From contig JAWXCM010000291.1 in assembly GCA_034408745.1 (NCBI GenBank), positions 57,913 through 121,912 on the forward strand: 64,000 bases of DNA, read 5' to 3'. The position numbers and the translations under genes are program-made. The DNA is from JAWXCM01 sp034408745 (GTDB lineage: Bacteria; Acidobacteriota; Terriglobia; Bryobacterales; Bryobacteraceae). Positions within the stretch are counted from its first letter, which is position 1, and each line of letters opens with the position of its first letter. Under the pieces are notes generated by a model. It had not been told where the DNA came from, ran no database searches, and was given only the letters and a program-made list of their open reading frames with translations. Shown one piece after another: positions 52,301 to 60,860 of the stretch.

Positions 52301-53110
52301 AATTTCGACGGAACCAGCTTCGGTTCCTTCGGGTCGAGTAAGTGGCAGGATGCGCTCGACAACAAGGGCAACCGGTCCGTGTCGATCTACGACGTCCGTC
52401 ACCGTTTCAATCTAACCACCAACTACACGCTGCCCTTCGGTGAGAGCCAGCGTTTCCTGGGCGGCGCGGGCCGCTTCGCCAACGCGATCATCGGCGGATG
52501 GCAGGCGAACATAATCGGCGGATTGCAGAGTGGCTATCCGCTTCAACCGGCGCTTGGCGATCGTAACGGACTCCCTGCGCAGCCGACGGGCGGTGTCGTG
52601 AACGAACGCATGCGGCCCAACGTTATCTCCGGTGTGCCCATAATCAATCCGCTCTGGAATAAATCAGTTGCCAACGATGTTCCTTATTTCAATCCCGCTG
52701 CCTTCTCGCGGCCGGAGTACGGACGGAAGGGGAACGCGGCTCGCACACTGGATTATGCCCGGGCGCCGTGGAGACAGAGTCTAAACGGCTCCATGATGAA
52801 GAGCTTCTATCCGTTTGAGAACCGCTCCCGCTACGTTCAGTTCCGCGCCGAGTTCTACAATCTGCTGAACCACGCTGTCTTTTCGCCTGACCTGAGCGCG
52901 AATCTGTTTACGGGAACGCCTCCGGTCAGCAAAGCGGGTCTGTCGCTGGCCGGGCCGATCCCGTACTATCCCACGGCAACGGGAACATTCCCCGTCGGGT
53001 CGCGGGAAGAAGTGCTGGGCAGGAATTACAATCCGTCGTGGGGATTCGTCAATCAGGGAAGCAATGGCGCCGGACGCGTGATTCAGTTCGCGATCCGTCT
53101 CGCCTGGTAA
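49307..53110 (+). CDS. Oar-like TonB-dependent receptor with carboxypeptidase-regulatory domain
   Basis: A 1267-residue outer membrane receptor. Signal peptide (residues 5-23), then a carboxypeptidase-regulatory-like domain (SSITGVITDQTRAVIPGASV), then a plug with GGGRLSSTAYTVDGSATTG and YSAQYGSVGSGVVSMVTKSG, and a barrel ending RVIQFAIRLAW. GAGG lies about 6 bp before the ATG. It is longer than its divergent neighbour and clearly a different paralogue. It heads a three-gene unit with a propeller protein (53115) and a GH32 enzyme (54719), separated by 4 and 2 bp. Import of fructan-type oligosaccharides is inferred from that context. Confidence 0.92.
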   Translation: MLRVSAVLRTSALSALIIVSAAGQTRSSITGVITDQTRAVIPGASVIVTAVETGVEYKTTTNIEGYYTVSSLQAFSYTVRAQFAGLAEAASAPFKLDSSATARVDLVLVAAGSKQVVEVSAAAPAINTESGMIGTTVSAREISDLPVQGRNALSLVTTVAGVGGEMATDEMTQSMRPMAPGAGVSIGGGRLSSTAYTVDGSATTGVAYGRATVTLSTDTVQELKIITNNYSAQYGSVGSGVVSMVTKSGTDQLHGSAFWTQRNPALGARAFNSVSPPRARRNELGATLGGPVWIPKVYNGRNRTFFFASIEPKRYSSENDFRAWVPTAAERAGDLRERYVNPGAVRPLIYQQVNCVMSGSSCGQLLPINRPASTTIHSLFSANDPDPTKRGRVVPPQFIDKTSQLILSYVPLPNIPYDIQGRNFLGIEGNDGRDNRWNVKIDHSVTDHHRISTRYTDIPIFGNNFQFHRQVEPVVYPSHISKTKQPALTHTWVVSPSVVNELRLSYTFGNYSVVGSYDIQERDYTKEIFNLPSSANWGHPAFTIQGTPSANYGMRDGENIGQTREHQYQLADDLTLTRGKHTLMVGVDMRHMQLNLLGNGLQRIAGGAYLFGTNATQAGNANAPGGVGGDSLASFLLGIPTSLRIRDAVVPYYYRWKSYGAYLQDDYKIRRNLTLNLGLRWQYNSPRAEKYNRQATVDLDNPVPLTDAQGRTNGYTFNYLHSGFGRSNYLEPVHKNGWEPRFGFAYTPDFGWNQGRRVVIRGGYGISHLPQTGRSRFATPDFGADINSHSYTQWTGTGAYPQALAVNPSQPVRMSTNPPTVPSNPLLQQIPSDGKLCAGCPPVDPRVPGGSLISFNQDNQLPYLQSWNLTVQKELLNNLVLTVSYLGSKGTHLFSPGLNANQPNQELLNDLLDEGGDPLATTPDPFGRVDAAGNLRLVSFQDLLRPFPTVGDIVVTGMTSSNSIFHAGTFELERRYAAGLGARFNYTWSKSIDNTSDSNFDGTSFGSFGSSKWQDALDNKGNRSVSIYDVRHRFNLTTNYTLPFGESQRFLGGAGRFANAIIGGWQANIIGGLQSGYPLQPALGDRNGLPAQPTGGVVNERMRPNVISGVPIINPLWNKSVANDVPYFNPAAFSRPEYGRKGNAARTLDYARAPWRQSLNGSMMKSFYPFENRSRYVQFRAEFYNLLNHAVFSPDLSANLFTGTPPVSKAGLSLAGPIPYYPTATGTFPVGSREEVLGRNYNPSWGFVNQGSNGAGRVIQFAIRLAW

Positions 53111-53114
53111 TGTC

Positions 53115-54716
53115 ATGACTACATCTCGCAGAGATTTTATTGGATCGGTGGCGGCTGCAGGCTGTGTCTCCGCGGTTAGCGCGACCACGGAGGCATCATC
53201 GATCGATGTCGGCCGCCAGTTGTTTGTGGATGATGTGCTGACGGAATCAAACACGCTGCCGCGCACGTTTCACAAACCCACCATCCATCCCGCGAGTCCC
53301 CTGCTGAAGCCCGAGACTCCGCTGGAAACTGGAAACGGAGTGATACCGGCAGCATCGCCTTTCAGCGACGGGGTCTGGTACGACCCCAAAGACAAGCTCT
53401 ACAAGCTCTGGTACATCGCCGGATACGACGATGGTTTCGCCCTTGCCACCAGTACAGACGGCCTTCACTGGGAGCGGACGAACCTCGACGTTGTACCCGG
53501 CACGAACCGCGTTATGAAGCCTCGCGTTCCTCCTCCGGGTCAGCCTGGTTTCATCCGGAACGGATCCACAGTCTGGCTGGACCACGAATCGAAAGACCCG
53601 GGCCAGCGTTTCAAAATGTTCGCCTTCTTTCGGCGCGGCGACAATCAGAAGAGAGCCAGGGTCCCGCGACCCATTCCGCCTGACTGGGATCAGCCCATGA
53701 CTTATACATCTCCGGACGGCATTCACTGGAGCGAGGGGATTCGCACCGGGAAATGCGGCGACAACTCAGGTATGTTCTACAACCCATTCCGCAAGATGTG
53801 GGTGTACAACGTTCGCACGTTCCACAGGCCGTACAATCGGGTGCGCTCTATAAGAGAACATCCTGACTTCCTGCAGGGCGCATCGTGGACTGAGAAGGAC
53901 GTGAAACTTTGGCTTCACGCCGATGAACTGGATGTTCCCGATCCGGAATTGCAGTTCCGGCCTGAACTCTACAAAGTGGACGCCGTCGCGTACGAGAGTC
54001 GGATGCTGGGCATGCTCGCGTTTTTGATGGGCCCGTCCACAGGGGATGCGGCAGCCGCAGGAACGCCCAGGATCAACGACATTCAGCTTGCGTACAGCGT
54101 GGATGGCATCAAGTTCGAGCGTCCCGACCGCACTCCCTTCCTCGCCTGTTCGCGAAAGGAAGGAACGTGGAATCGTGGGTATCTGCACTCCGCGGGAGGA
54201 TGCTGCCTGGTGGTCGGCGACCAGCTCCGCTTTTATTACGGCGGATTTACGGGTATTTCTCCGAAACAGGGTAAGAATCTTTATGCCGGATCCAGTACCG
54301 GCATGGCTGTGCTGCGCCGCGACGGCTTCGCATCGCTCACCTCAGCCGGAACTGCCGGCTCGATGACTACGAAACCAGTTCTCTTCCGGGGGAAGCATCT
54401 GTTCGTGAACGCGGACATCAAGCAAGGCGGAGAGCTTCGCGTCGAGGTCCTCAATGAGCAGGGGCGCGTAATTGCTCCTTTCTCCAGCGAGGCCTGCCTG
54501 CCGGTTCGTGCGGATGGTACGAAACAGGCGATCAACTGGAAGGGCGCAGGCGATGTTTCGAAGTTGACCGGAAAGCCTGTCAAGTTTCGATTCCATCTCA
54601 AAGGCGGCGACTTCTACTCGTGGTGGGTGAGTCCGGACCGCTCCGGCGCGAGCTACGGGTATGTCGCAGCAGGCGGGCCAGGCTTTACCGGCTCCGTCGA
54701 TACCACAGGGGCGTAA
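53115..54716 (+). CDS. exported GH32/43-like propeller protein (paralogue A)
   Basis: A 533-residue protein with a Tat signal (SRRDFIGSVAAAGCVSAVSA). The mature part begins IDVGRQLFVDDVL, a hallmark of secreted five-bladed propeller proteins often labelled glycosyl hydrolase family 32-like in Planctomycetes and Acidobacteria. Later landmarks are FSDGVWYDPKDKLYKLWYIAG, LDVVPGTNRVMKP, YESRMLGMLAFLMGP and NRGYLHSAGGCCLVVGDQL. A C-terminal sandwich ends GGPGFTGSVDTTGA. The canonical GH32 WMNDPNG motif is absent, so the catalytic residues are unclear. Paralogue B at 56463-58067 is about half identical by eye and on the opposite strand. It sits between the receptor and GH32 gene. Confidence 0.78.
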   Translation: MTTSRRDFIGSVAAAGCVSAVSATTEASSIDVGRQLFVDDVLTESNTLPRTFHKPTIHPASPLLKPETPLETGNGVIPAASPFSDGVWYDPKDKLYKLWYIAGYDDGFALATSTDGLHWERTNLDVVPGTNRVMKPRVPPPGQPGFIRNGSTVWLDHESKDPGQRFKMFAFFRRGDNQKRARVPRPIPPDWDQPMTYTSPDGIHWSEGIRTGKCGDNSGMFYNPFRKMWVYNVRTFHRPYNRVRSIREHPDFLQGASWTEKDVKLWLHADELDVPDPELQFRPELYKVDAVAYESRMLGMLAFLMGPSTGDAAAAGTPRINDIQLAYSVDGIKFERPDRTPFLACSRKEGTWNRGYLHSAGGCCLVVGDQLRFYYGGFTGISPKQGKNLYAGSSTGMAVLRRDGFASLTSAGTAGSMTTKPVLFRGKHLFVNADIKQGGELRVEVLNEQGRVIAPFSSEACLPVRADGTKQAINWKGAGDVSKLTGKPVKFRFHLKGGDFYSWWVSPDRSGASYGYVAAGGPGFTGSVDTTGA

Positions 54717-54718
54717 CC

Positions 54719-56254
54719 ATGAGCTGTCCCATCAGCCGGCGAGCGCTGCTCGCCTCGGCGTCCGCCCTTGTACCGTCCGCGCGCGCACAGTCGCTGCCGT
54801 CTGCCGCGCAGATGGCCACGGATCGTCACCGGCCGCAGTATCACTTCCTGGCCCGGGCCAACTGGATGAACGATCCGAACGGTCCCGTGTATCACAAGGG
54901 CACGTACCACATGTTCTTTCAGTGGGGGCCTGACCATCCGGTAACTCCACCCTCCAAACGTGTCTGGGGACATGCCACCAGCACGGACATGGTGCACTGG
55001 AAGCACCAGCCGATCGCGCTTGGCATCGAGCCGACGGGCCCTGAGAGCAAAGGCGTGTGGAGCGGCAGCGTCGTGATTGACAATGGCGTGCCTACTGCCG
55101 TCTACACGGGCGGCGCGGGCCAGCATATCGCCACCAGCGACGACGCCATGCTGGTCTGGAAGCGGCATTCCGCCAATCCAGTGCTGAGGTCGCCACCGCC
55201 GGGCATGCAACTGAGCGGCTGGCGAGATCCCGCGGTCTGGAAGGAAGCCGATGGCTGGTACATGCTGATCGGCGGCGGGTATAAAGAAAAGTTCGGCACC
55301 GCTCTGCTGTACCGTTCACCCGATCTGCGGAACTGGGAGTATCTGCATCCTCTTGCTTCCGGAACGATTGAGGAGCGCCTGCGTCCGGATGTCACTCGCG
55401 GCGAGGATATGTGGGAATGCCCGGACTTTTTCCCGGTCGGCGACAAGCACGTACTGATCGCCTCGATCATCGGGTTCCCACCGAACACTTACTACACTCG
55501 CGTGCCCTACTGGCTGGGCACTTACAAGAATCGTAAGTTTGAGGTGGAGCGGCGAGGCGAAACCGATCTGGGCTGGGGCTACGCTTCCAGGACGCACCTC
55601 GATGCAAAGGGACGGCGCATTTGCTGGTCGTGGATCCGGGAGCGCCGCTCTCGAGATGCGACCATCGCTGCTGGCTGGGCTGGAGTGACGTCGCTGCCCC
55701 GCGTGCTGAGCCTCAGGCCGGATGGGGAGCTCGGCATCGAGCCGGCTTCCGAATTGCGCGTCCTGCGCGGCGCCCATTCAAAGGCGCGGCGAATGGTCAT
55801 CAGGCCCGACACAAAGCTGAGCAAGGATATGAACGGCGATGCCATTGAGATCATCGCCGAGTTCGATGCGAGCTCCACCGGTCAGTACGGGCTCGCCCTG
55901 CGCTGCTCTCCGGATGGTCAGGAGCAGTATCGCGTGAGCTACGACGAGCCCTCGAAAATGCTCGTCTTCGACAGAAGTAAATCCAGCCTCGAGAAGAGCG
56001 CGGCGGGCGGAAGTCCACAGCGGCGCCCGTTCGCACTGGCGAAGGGCGAGGGACTGCGGCTACAGGTGTTTGTGGATGCGTCCGTGGTGGAAGTATTCGT
56101 GAATGGCCGCGTCTGTATGTCGGATCGCATCTATCCTTCGCGCGAGGACAGCCTTGGAACCGGGCTGTTTGCATCGGGTGGAACCGCGAAGTTGCGGTCG
56201 ATGGACGTATGGCAAATGAAGCCAGTCTCAAGCGACAGGTTGACCAGTGCATAA
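54719..56254 (+). CDS. GH32 fructan hydrolase, exported
   Basis: A 511-residue GH32 enzyme. Start ATG 54719 lies 2 bp after the previous stop; the frame is open further upstream but inside the preceding gene. The Tat-type signal SRRALLASASALVPSARA is followed by the catalytic set: NWMNDPNGPVYHKG (nucleophile Asp52), SGWRDPAVWKE and WECPDFFPVGDKH with the acid/base Glu. The C-terminal sandwich contains LQVFVDASVVEVFVNGR. All key residues are present, so it is probably active on beta-fructosides. It ends the three-gene receptor unit; a relic of a propeller gene follows. Confidence 0.9.
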   Translation: MSCPISRRALLASASALVPSARAQSLPSAAQMATDRHRPQYHFLARANWMNDPNGPVYHKGTYHMFFQWGPDHPVTPPSKRVWGHATSTDMVHWKHQPIALGIEPTGPESKGVWSGSVVIDNGVPTAVYTGGAGQHIATSDDAMLVWKRHSANPVLRSPPPGMQLSGWRDPAVWKEADGWYMLIGGGYKEKFGTALLYRSPDLRNWEYLHPLASGTIEERLRPDVTRGEDMWECPDFFPVGDKHVLIASIIGFPPNTYYTRVPYWLGTYKNRKFEVERRGETDLGWGYASRTHLDAKGRRICWSWIRERRSRDATIAAGWAGVTSLPRVLSLRPDGELGIEPASELRVLRGAHSKARRMVIRPDTKLSKDMNGDAIEIIAEFDASSTGQYGLALRCSPDGQEQYRVSYDEPSKMLVFDRSKSSLEKSAAGGSPQRRPFALAKGEGLRLQVFVDASVVEVFVNGRVCMSDRIYPSREDSLGTGLFASGGTAKLRSMDVWQMKPVSSDRLTSA

Positions 56255-56256
56255 AC

Positions 56257-56401
56257 GTTCAGCGCAGGGATTTCCTCGGTATGTTCGCGGCGGCTTCGGC
56301 CAACAGCGCGCAGACCATAACGAGGTCGATTAACGGTGGCCGGCGATCCAGGTTTCACCGGCGCCAACGATACGATTGGGGCCGGTCGCAACGTCGTCTG
56401 A
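56257..56401 (+). pseudogene. collapsed remnant of a third propeller paralogue
   Basis: Directly after the GH32 stop, one frame reads VQRRDFLGMFAAASANSAQ, a Tat-signal start. In the next frame the tail AGDPGFTGANDTIGAG appears and stops at 56401. These match the first and last residues of the proteins at 53115 and 56463 (RRDFIG..., GGPGFTG..DTTGA), with the whole middle deleted. Confidence 0.6.
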
Positions 56402-56462
56402 CAGGGGTGGGTGCGGGACACAGAAGAGAGCCCTGCGGAAAGCCGTGGGGCCCTTTCATTTT

Positions 56463-58067
56463 CTATGCTCCGGTGGTGTCTGTGTCCCCGGTGAATCCAG
56501 GGCCGCCTGCTCCGACGTAGCCATGACTGGCGCCATTCTCATCCGGCGAGACCCAGAAGGAATACAGGTCCGTTCCGGCAAGATGAAACCGGAATTTCAC
56601 TACCCGCCCGATCAGGCTCTGAAGATCAGAGGCGCCTTTCCACGTTACGGCGATCTTCGTTTTGTCGGTCTTAATGGGCACGCAGTCCGCAGCCGAGAAT
56701 CCTGGCAATAACCTGCCGCCTTCGTCCAGGGCCTCGACACGTAACTCGCCCGAGCGAGCATCGGCGTTGACGAACATGTACTTACCCTTGAAGGTCAATC
56801 CATGGGTAGTAAGCGTACCGATTCCGCTGCCCGATCCGACTGATGCGAAGCCGTCGCGCCGCAGCGTCGCCATGCCTGTACTTGCACCGGCGAACGCTCC
56901 GCCGCCTTGGGCCGGAGAGACTCCGGAGAACGCAGCAAAGTAGAATCGCAACTGATCTCCCACTACGAGGCAGCAGCCGTTGGCCGGATGCAGGTAGCCG
57001 CGGTTCCAGGTGTTCGGAGTGCGCGAGCATGCGATGAAGGCGGAGCGGTCCGGACGTTCGAAATCGATGCCGTCCCTGCTGAACCCAGCATGAAGGTCGT
57101 TGGTCTTTGGGAAGCCCTGCCCATACGCGATATCGTTCGGCGGTCCCAGGTATACGCTGAACACACCGAGCATGCGGCTCTCATAGCCTACGCAGTCCAC
57201 TTTGTACAGCTCCGCGCGATGCTTGAGAACCGGGTCCATGCGGTCCCGCTTGTCGCACGACAGCCACATGTTCACGTCTTCTGGCTTCCATGCGGCGCCC
57301 TTCACGAAATCATCGGCTTCGACAAAGTTGCGCGCTCTGCCGATTCCGTTGCGGCCTTTGCGGATGCTGAACACCCACTTCTTGCGGAAGGGGTTGTAGA
57401 ACATGCTGGTGTTGTCGCCGCATCCACCCGTCATGGTGGGCTTGCTCCAGTGGATGCCGTCTGGCGACGTGTAGACGTACCCGGACGCCATCCGCCCGCC
57501 TTTGGGCAGTGGCTCGTCCGGCTGTTTGCGAGGCCATGATCCTGTCCCGCGCTGAATATACGCGAACATCTTGAACCGCTCGCTGGGGTCCTTCGCGTGA
57601 TGGTCCAGCCACACGCTCGCGCCATTGCGCATGTAGTTGCGGATCGGCGCCATGACTCGATTGGTTCCGGGCACAACATCCAGATTCGGCCGATTCCAGC
57701 GGATTCCGTCCTCACTGGTGGCATAGCAGAACCCATCGTCGTAGCCGCCGATGTACCAGATCTTGAAGAGCTTGTCTTTGGGGTCGTACCACACGCCGTC
57801 GCCGAACGGAGCAGCGGCCGGCATCACGCCGTTATTCAGTTCCAGAGGTGTTTCCGGCTTTAGGACCGGACTGTTCGGATGGAATGTCGCTTTGTGAAAG
57901 GTCTTCAGCAACGTGGACTCGTCGATCAGGTAATCGTCAACGAATAGTTGCCTGCCGACATCGATCGGGATCGGGGAACTGGCTGCGAAGGAACGGCTGG
58001 ACACCATCGGCAGAAGCGTTCCTGCACCTGCAATTGTCGTTAGAAACTCACGTCGTCTCTGATTCAT
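56463..58067 (-). CDS. exported GH32/43-like propeller protein (paralogue B)
   Basis: A 534-residue protein. The frame is open to 58211, but ATG 58067 gives a Tat start (NQRRREFLTTIAGAGTLLP). It shares the whole architecture of paralogue A: IDVGRQLFVDDYLIDES, FGDGVWYDPKDKLFKIWYIGG, LDVVPGTNRVMAP, DNTSMFYNPFRKKWVFS, YESRMLGVFSVYLGP, NRGYLHPANGCCLVVGDQL and the end GGPGFTGDTDTTGA. GH32 motifs WMNDPNG and EC are not visible in either paralogue. The gene diverges from an oxidoreductase gene (start 58168) across a 100-bp region with one operator copy. It is probably periplasmic or outer-surface glycan-acting. Confidence 0.78.
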   Translation of the reverse strand: MNQRRREFLTTIAGAGTLLPMVSSRSFAASSPIPIDVGRQLFVDDYLIDESTLLKTFHKATFHPNSPVLKPETPLELNNGVMPAAAPFGDGVWYDPKDKLFKIWYIGGYDDGFCYATSEDGIRWNRPNLDVVPGTNRVMAPIRNYMRNGASVWLDHHAKDPSERFKMFAYIQRGTGSWPRKQPDEPLPKGGRMASGYVYTSPDGIHWSKPTMTGGCGDNTSMFYNPFRKKWVFSIRKGRNGIGRARNFVEADDFVKGAAWKPEDVNMWLSCDKRDRMDPVLKHRAELYKVDCVGYESRMLGVFSVYLGPPNDIAYGQGFPKTNDLHAGFSRDGIDFERPDRSAFIACSRTPNTWNRGYLHPANGCCLVVGDQLRFYFAAFSGVSPAQGGGAFAGASTGMATLRRDGFASVGSGSGIGTLTTHGLTFKGKYMFVNADARSGELRVEALDEGGRLLPGFSAADCVPIKTDKTKIAVTWKGASDLQSLIGRVVKFRFHLAGTDLYSFWVSPDENGASHGYVGAGGPGFTGDTDTTGA

Positions 58068-58153
58068 AAATGATCGGCCCTCAACTGTTTTTATCCGTGC
58101 GCATGCGCAAGCGTAACACAAAGATGGAGCACGGAACCACCATTGTAATAAAC

Positions 58154-58163
58154 TGATATGCCA
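58154..58163. promoter_or_regulatory. operator copy 9 in divergent promoter
   Basis: TGATATGCCA within CTGATATGCCAG, ending 4 bp before ATG 58168 of the oxidoreductase gene and 86 bp from the divergent propeller gene start. Confidence 0.5.
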
Positions 58164-58167
58164 GAGT

Positions 58168-59376
58168 ATGACCCTCAACCGAAGAACATTCCTGCTGGCC
58201 GGAACCAGCATGCTTTCCGTCCAGGCAGCACCCTCTGATCAGGTAACGCTGGGCGTCATCGGCTCAGGCAGCAGAGGCACCTTCGTCATGACCGTATTTC
58301 AGAAAGACCCGACGGTAAAGGTGTTATCCATCTGCGATGTGTTTGAGCCGAATCTGGAAACGGCGATTTCAACCGCATCCAAAGTGCCCGGCACTCGGCC
58401 CAAAGCTGTTCGGAATTACAAGGAACTGCTGGCCGACAAAGACATCCAGGCCGTCCTGATTGCCACACCCGAGCACTGGCACACCCAGATGGTCCTCGAC
58501 GCACTTGCCGCAGGCAAGGACGTCTACGTGGAGAAGCCCCTCTGTCAGACGCCGGAGCAGGGCGTGCAACTCGTGGAGGCGGAGCGGAAATCCCGCAACA
58601 TCATTCAGGTCGGCATGCAGCGGCGCAGCTACGACCTGTATCTGGAGGGGCGAGACCTAATCAAAGCGGGAAAGCTCGGCAACGTTCGAATGATTCGGTC
58701 CTGGTGGCTGAACAACTACCTGCCGGGCAACAAAGCCACAAAGCTCGACGGCAAACTGGACTGGGAACAATGGCAGGGGCCCGCAAAGAAGTACCCGTTC
58801 GATCCCGACCGCTTCCGAGCCTGGCGCTACTATTCCGATTACGCAGGCGGTATTCTTGCCGACCAGGGCGCTCACGTCTTCGACGGCATGCACCTGCTAA
58901 TGTCGGCCGGATCACCACTGGCCGTAACGGCCGCGTCGAACAGACCGCATCGAAAGAGCGGCGACAAGCCGGAATCAGCCGTCGTTACGGCGGAATACCC
59001 GGAAGACTTTATTGGCGTATTCTCCATTAATTACGCCGCAATGCGTTATCAGGGCCGGAACGACCAACTAAACCAGCTGGATGGCGATGCAGGCCGCATG
59101 GATATCAGCCGGGAAGAACTCAAGGTGTTTCTCAAAGACGCCGAGGACACGCCCGCAGTCCACAGGAAGTCGCCGAAAGGCTTCGGCTGGGCGACCGACC
59201 TGCATGTGCAGAACTTCGTCGAGTGCGTACGAACCCGCAAGACACCAACAGCGCCGATGGGCTTGGCGGTGCATGCGGCGCTCGTCGTCCAGCTGGCGAA
59301 TCTCTCGCTCAAGCACGGTCGTCGTATGAAATGGAACGCAGCCACCAGAAAGGTTGAGAGCGAGCCCGCCGGCTGA
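58168..59376 (+). CDS. Gfo/Idh/MocA family oxidoreductase, Tat-exported
   Basis: A 402-residue NAD(P)-dependent sugar oxidoreductase with a Tat-type start (LNRRTFLLAGTSMLSVQA). Rossmann motif GVIGSGSRG near residue 29 and the conserved ATPEHWHTQMVLDALAAGKD-VYVEKPLCQ contain the EKP triad. The active-site His region reads DQGAHVFDGMHLLM. It is distinct from the protein at 18.0 kb. It stands alone on the plus strand, convergent with the GH32 gene at 59.4 kb (12 bp gap). It would act on a sugar released by the neighbouring hydrolases, but the substrate is not known. Confidence 0.88.
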   Translation: MTLNRRTFLLAGTSMLSVQAAPSDQVTLGVIGSGSRGTFVMTVFQKDPTVKVLSICDVFEPNLETAISTASKVPGTRPKAVRNYKELLADKDIQAVLIATPEHWHTQMVLDALAAGKDVYVEKPLCQTPEQGVQLVEAERKSRNIIQVGMQRRSYDLYLEGRDLIKAGKLGNVRMIRSWWLNNYLPGNKATKLDGKLDWEQWQGPAKKYPFDPDRFRAWRYYSDYAGGILADQGAHVFDGMHLLMSAGSPLAVTAASNRPHRKSGDKPESAVVTAEYPEDFIGVFSINYAAMRYQGRNDQLNQLDGDAGRMDISREELKVFLKDAEDTPAVHRKSPKGFGWATDLHVQNFVECVRTRKTPTAPMGLAVHAALVVQLANLSLKHGRRMKWNAATRKVESEPAG

Positions 59377-59388
59377 GGCTCGCGCCGC

Positions 59389-60831
59389 CTACCAGACAGG
59401 CTTCATCTCCCAGATATCGAGCTTGCGTACAATCGCCGATCCGCCTTCGGCGAACACGCGGACTCCCAGACTCTCGGGGAGCTCCGGATAGGCGCGACCA
59501 GATACAGCCACCCGGCTGTCGACGAATGCTTCGATGATTGAGCGATCCACCAGGACGCGCAGCTTTACGGTCTTTCCGTCCTTTACTGAAAATGCATCGC
59601 TGAGCTTCTTCTTATCCGTCGCAGACGATTTAGAGGAGCGCGTACTGTCGAAGACGAACTCGCCCGAGGCACGGTCGATATACACCAGTGTTTCTTCTTC
59701 GCCGTTCGCCGAACTCCGTACTTTCAGTCCGATTCGTTTGGCGTCTCCCGGATCGAATTCAGCAACAATATCGAGCGTGTCGCCCCGAAAGTCGAGTAAC
59801 TTCGCCTCGCCTGCGGTAAGTCGCAGATTACTGTAAGTCTTATGCTTTCCGTGCAACCTGTTCAGCTCAGCCACAGGCTCAATCAGCAACTGCCCCTGCG
59901 GGTTAAGCGACAGCTGCCGGGGAGCCGAAAGTGCGCCGGACCATCCTGCTTTCAGTACTGCTTCCTTCGATCGGCCTTCGCGCGTCCACGCGATCATCAG
60001 CCGACGCCGTTGATCGTCGGCAAATGTCGTGGCTGCGTAAAAATAGCCGCCAAAGTCCATCTTCCCTCGAGACGTCGGGATAAACTGCTCATTTTGGAAA
60101 GAGCCAAGAAAATAGCGTGTATACAGCGACTCCTTAGTCGGTGAATACATCAGCAAGTCCTGATTTCCGATACGGAAAAGCCCCGGAACTTCCCACACCT
60201 GGTCTGTCTTGCCCTCCTCAGGCAGGAGCGGGTGCAGGAACTCCCATTTGTTCAGATCGTCCGACTTATAAACAAAGATTCTGCCGCCCTGTCCCTTGAT
60301 GCCCGAGCCCTGAAGCAAATACCAGGAAGTTTCCCCATGGTACAGAAATGGATCACGAAATCCGTAGACGTCCAGACCCGGCGGAGCGTCGGGTATCACC
60401 GGGTTATTCGCGGACCTGCGCCACGTGATCATCTGGTCATCGCTGGTGGCCATGCAGATCCCAGGCGCACACGTGTACACGGCGGTTGGGACACCGTTGG
60501 CGATCGTTACAGACCCCGTCTGACAGCAAAGGTTCTCAGGACCGCCCGGCACCGGGCCGAGCGCGGCAGGCAGGTGCTTCCAGTGGATGAGGTCCTTGCT
60601 GGACGCATGCCCCCACTCCTTGGCCTGTCTCCACACCGGGCCGTCCGGATTGTAGAGATAGAAGATGTGATACTCGCCTTTCCAGAAGATCCCCATGGTG
60701 TCATTCATCCAGTTCGCGGGAGGCTGGAAATGGAAGGCGGGACGGTGCGGATCTGCTGCCTCGAGCGCAACACAAAGCAAAGCGGCCGCCAGCACCGATA
60801 CCGGGCCGATGTACGATCTCAACCGAAGCAT
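59389..60831 (-). CDS. GH32-family protein with altered catalytic motifs
   Basis: A 480-residue secreted GH32 homologue with a conventional signal peptide (residues 10-26, no twin Arg). The nucleophile motif reads NWMNDTMGIFWKGEY (Asp44 kept, Pro-Asn changed to Thr-Met). The second motif YGFRDPFLYHG is normal. The acid/base motif is QVWEVPGLFRIG, keeping Glu but with Val-Pro-Gly in place of the usual Cys-Pro-Asp. The C-terminal sandwich (RVLVDRSIIEAFVDSRV) is intact. Catalysis is possible but specificity may be shifted. It lies 29 bp after the GH32 gene at 60861-62291, so it is probably co-transcribed. Confidence 0.85.
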   Translation of the reverse strand: MLRLRSYIGPVSVLAAALLCVALEAADPHRPAFHFQPPANWMNDTMGIFWKGEYHIFYLYNPDGPVWRQAKEWGHASSKDLIHWKHLPAALGPVPGGPENLCCQTGSVTIANGVPTAVYTCAPGICMATSDDQMITWRRSANNPVIPDAPPGLDVYGFRDPFLYHGETSWYLLQGSGIKGQGGRIFVYKSDDLNKWEFLHPLLPEEGKTDQVWEVPGLFRIGNQDLLMYSPTKESLYTRYFLGSFQNEQFIPTSRGKMDFGGYFYAATTFADDQRRRLMIAWTREGRSKEAVLKAGWSGALSAPRQLSLNPQGQLLIEPVAELNRLHGKHKTYSNLRLTAGEAKLLDFRGDTLDIVAEFDPGDAKRIGLKVRSSANGEEETLVYIDRASGEFVFDSTRSSKSSATDKKKLSDAFSVKDGKTVKLRVLVDRSIIEAFVDSRVAVSGRAYPELPESLGVRVFAEGGSAIVRKLDIWEMKPVW

Positions 60832-60860
60832 GATTCTCCTGAATGTCGTCTGATACGTAC

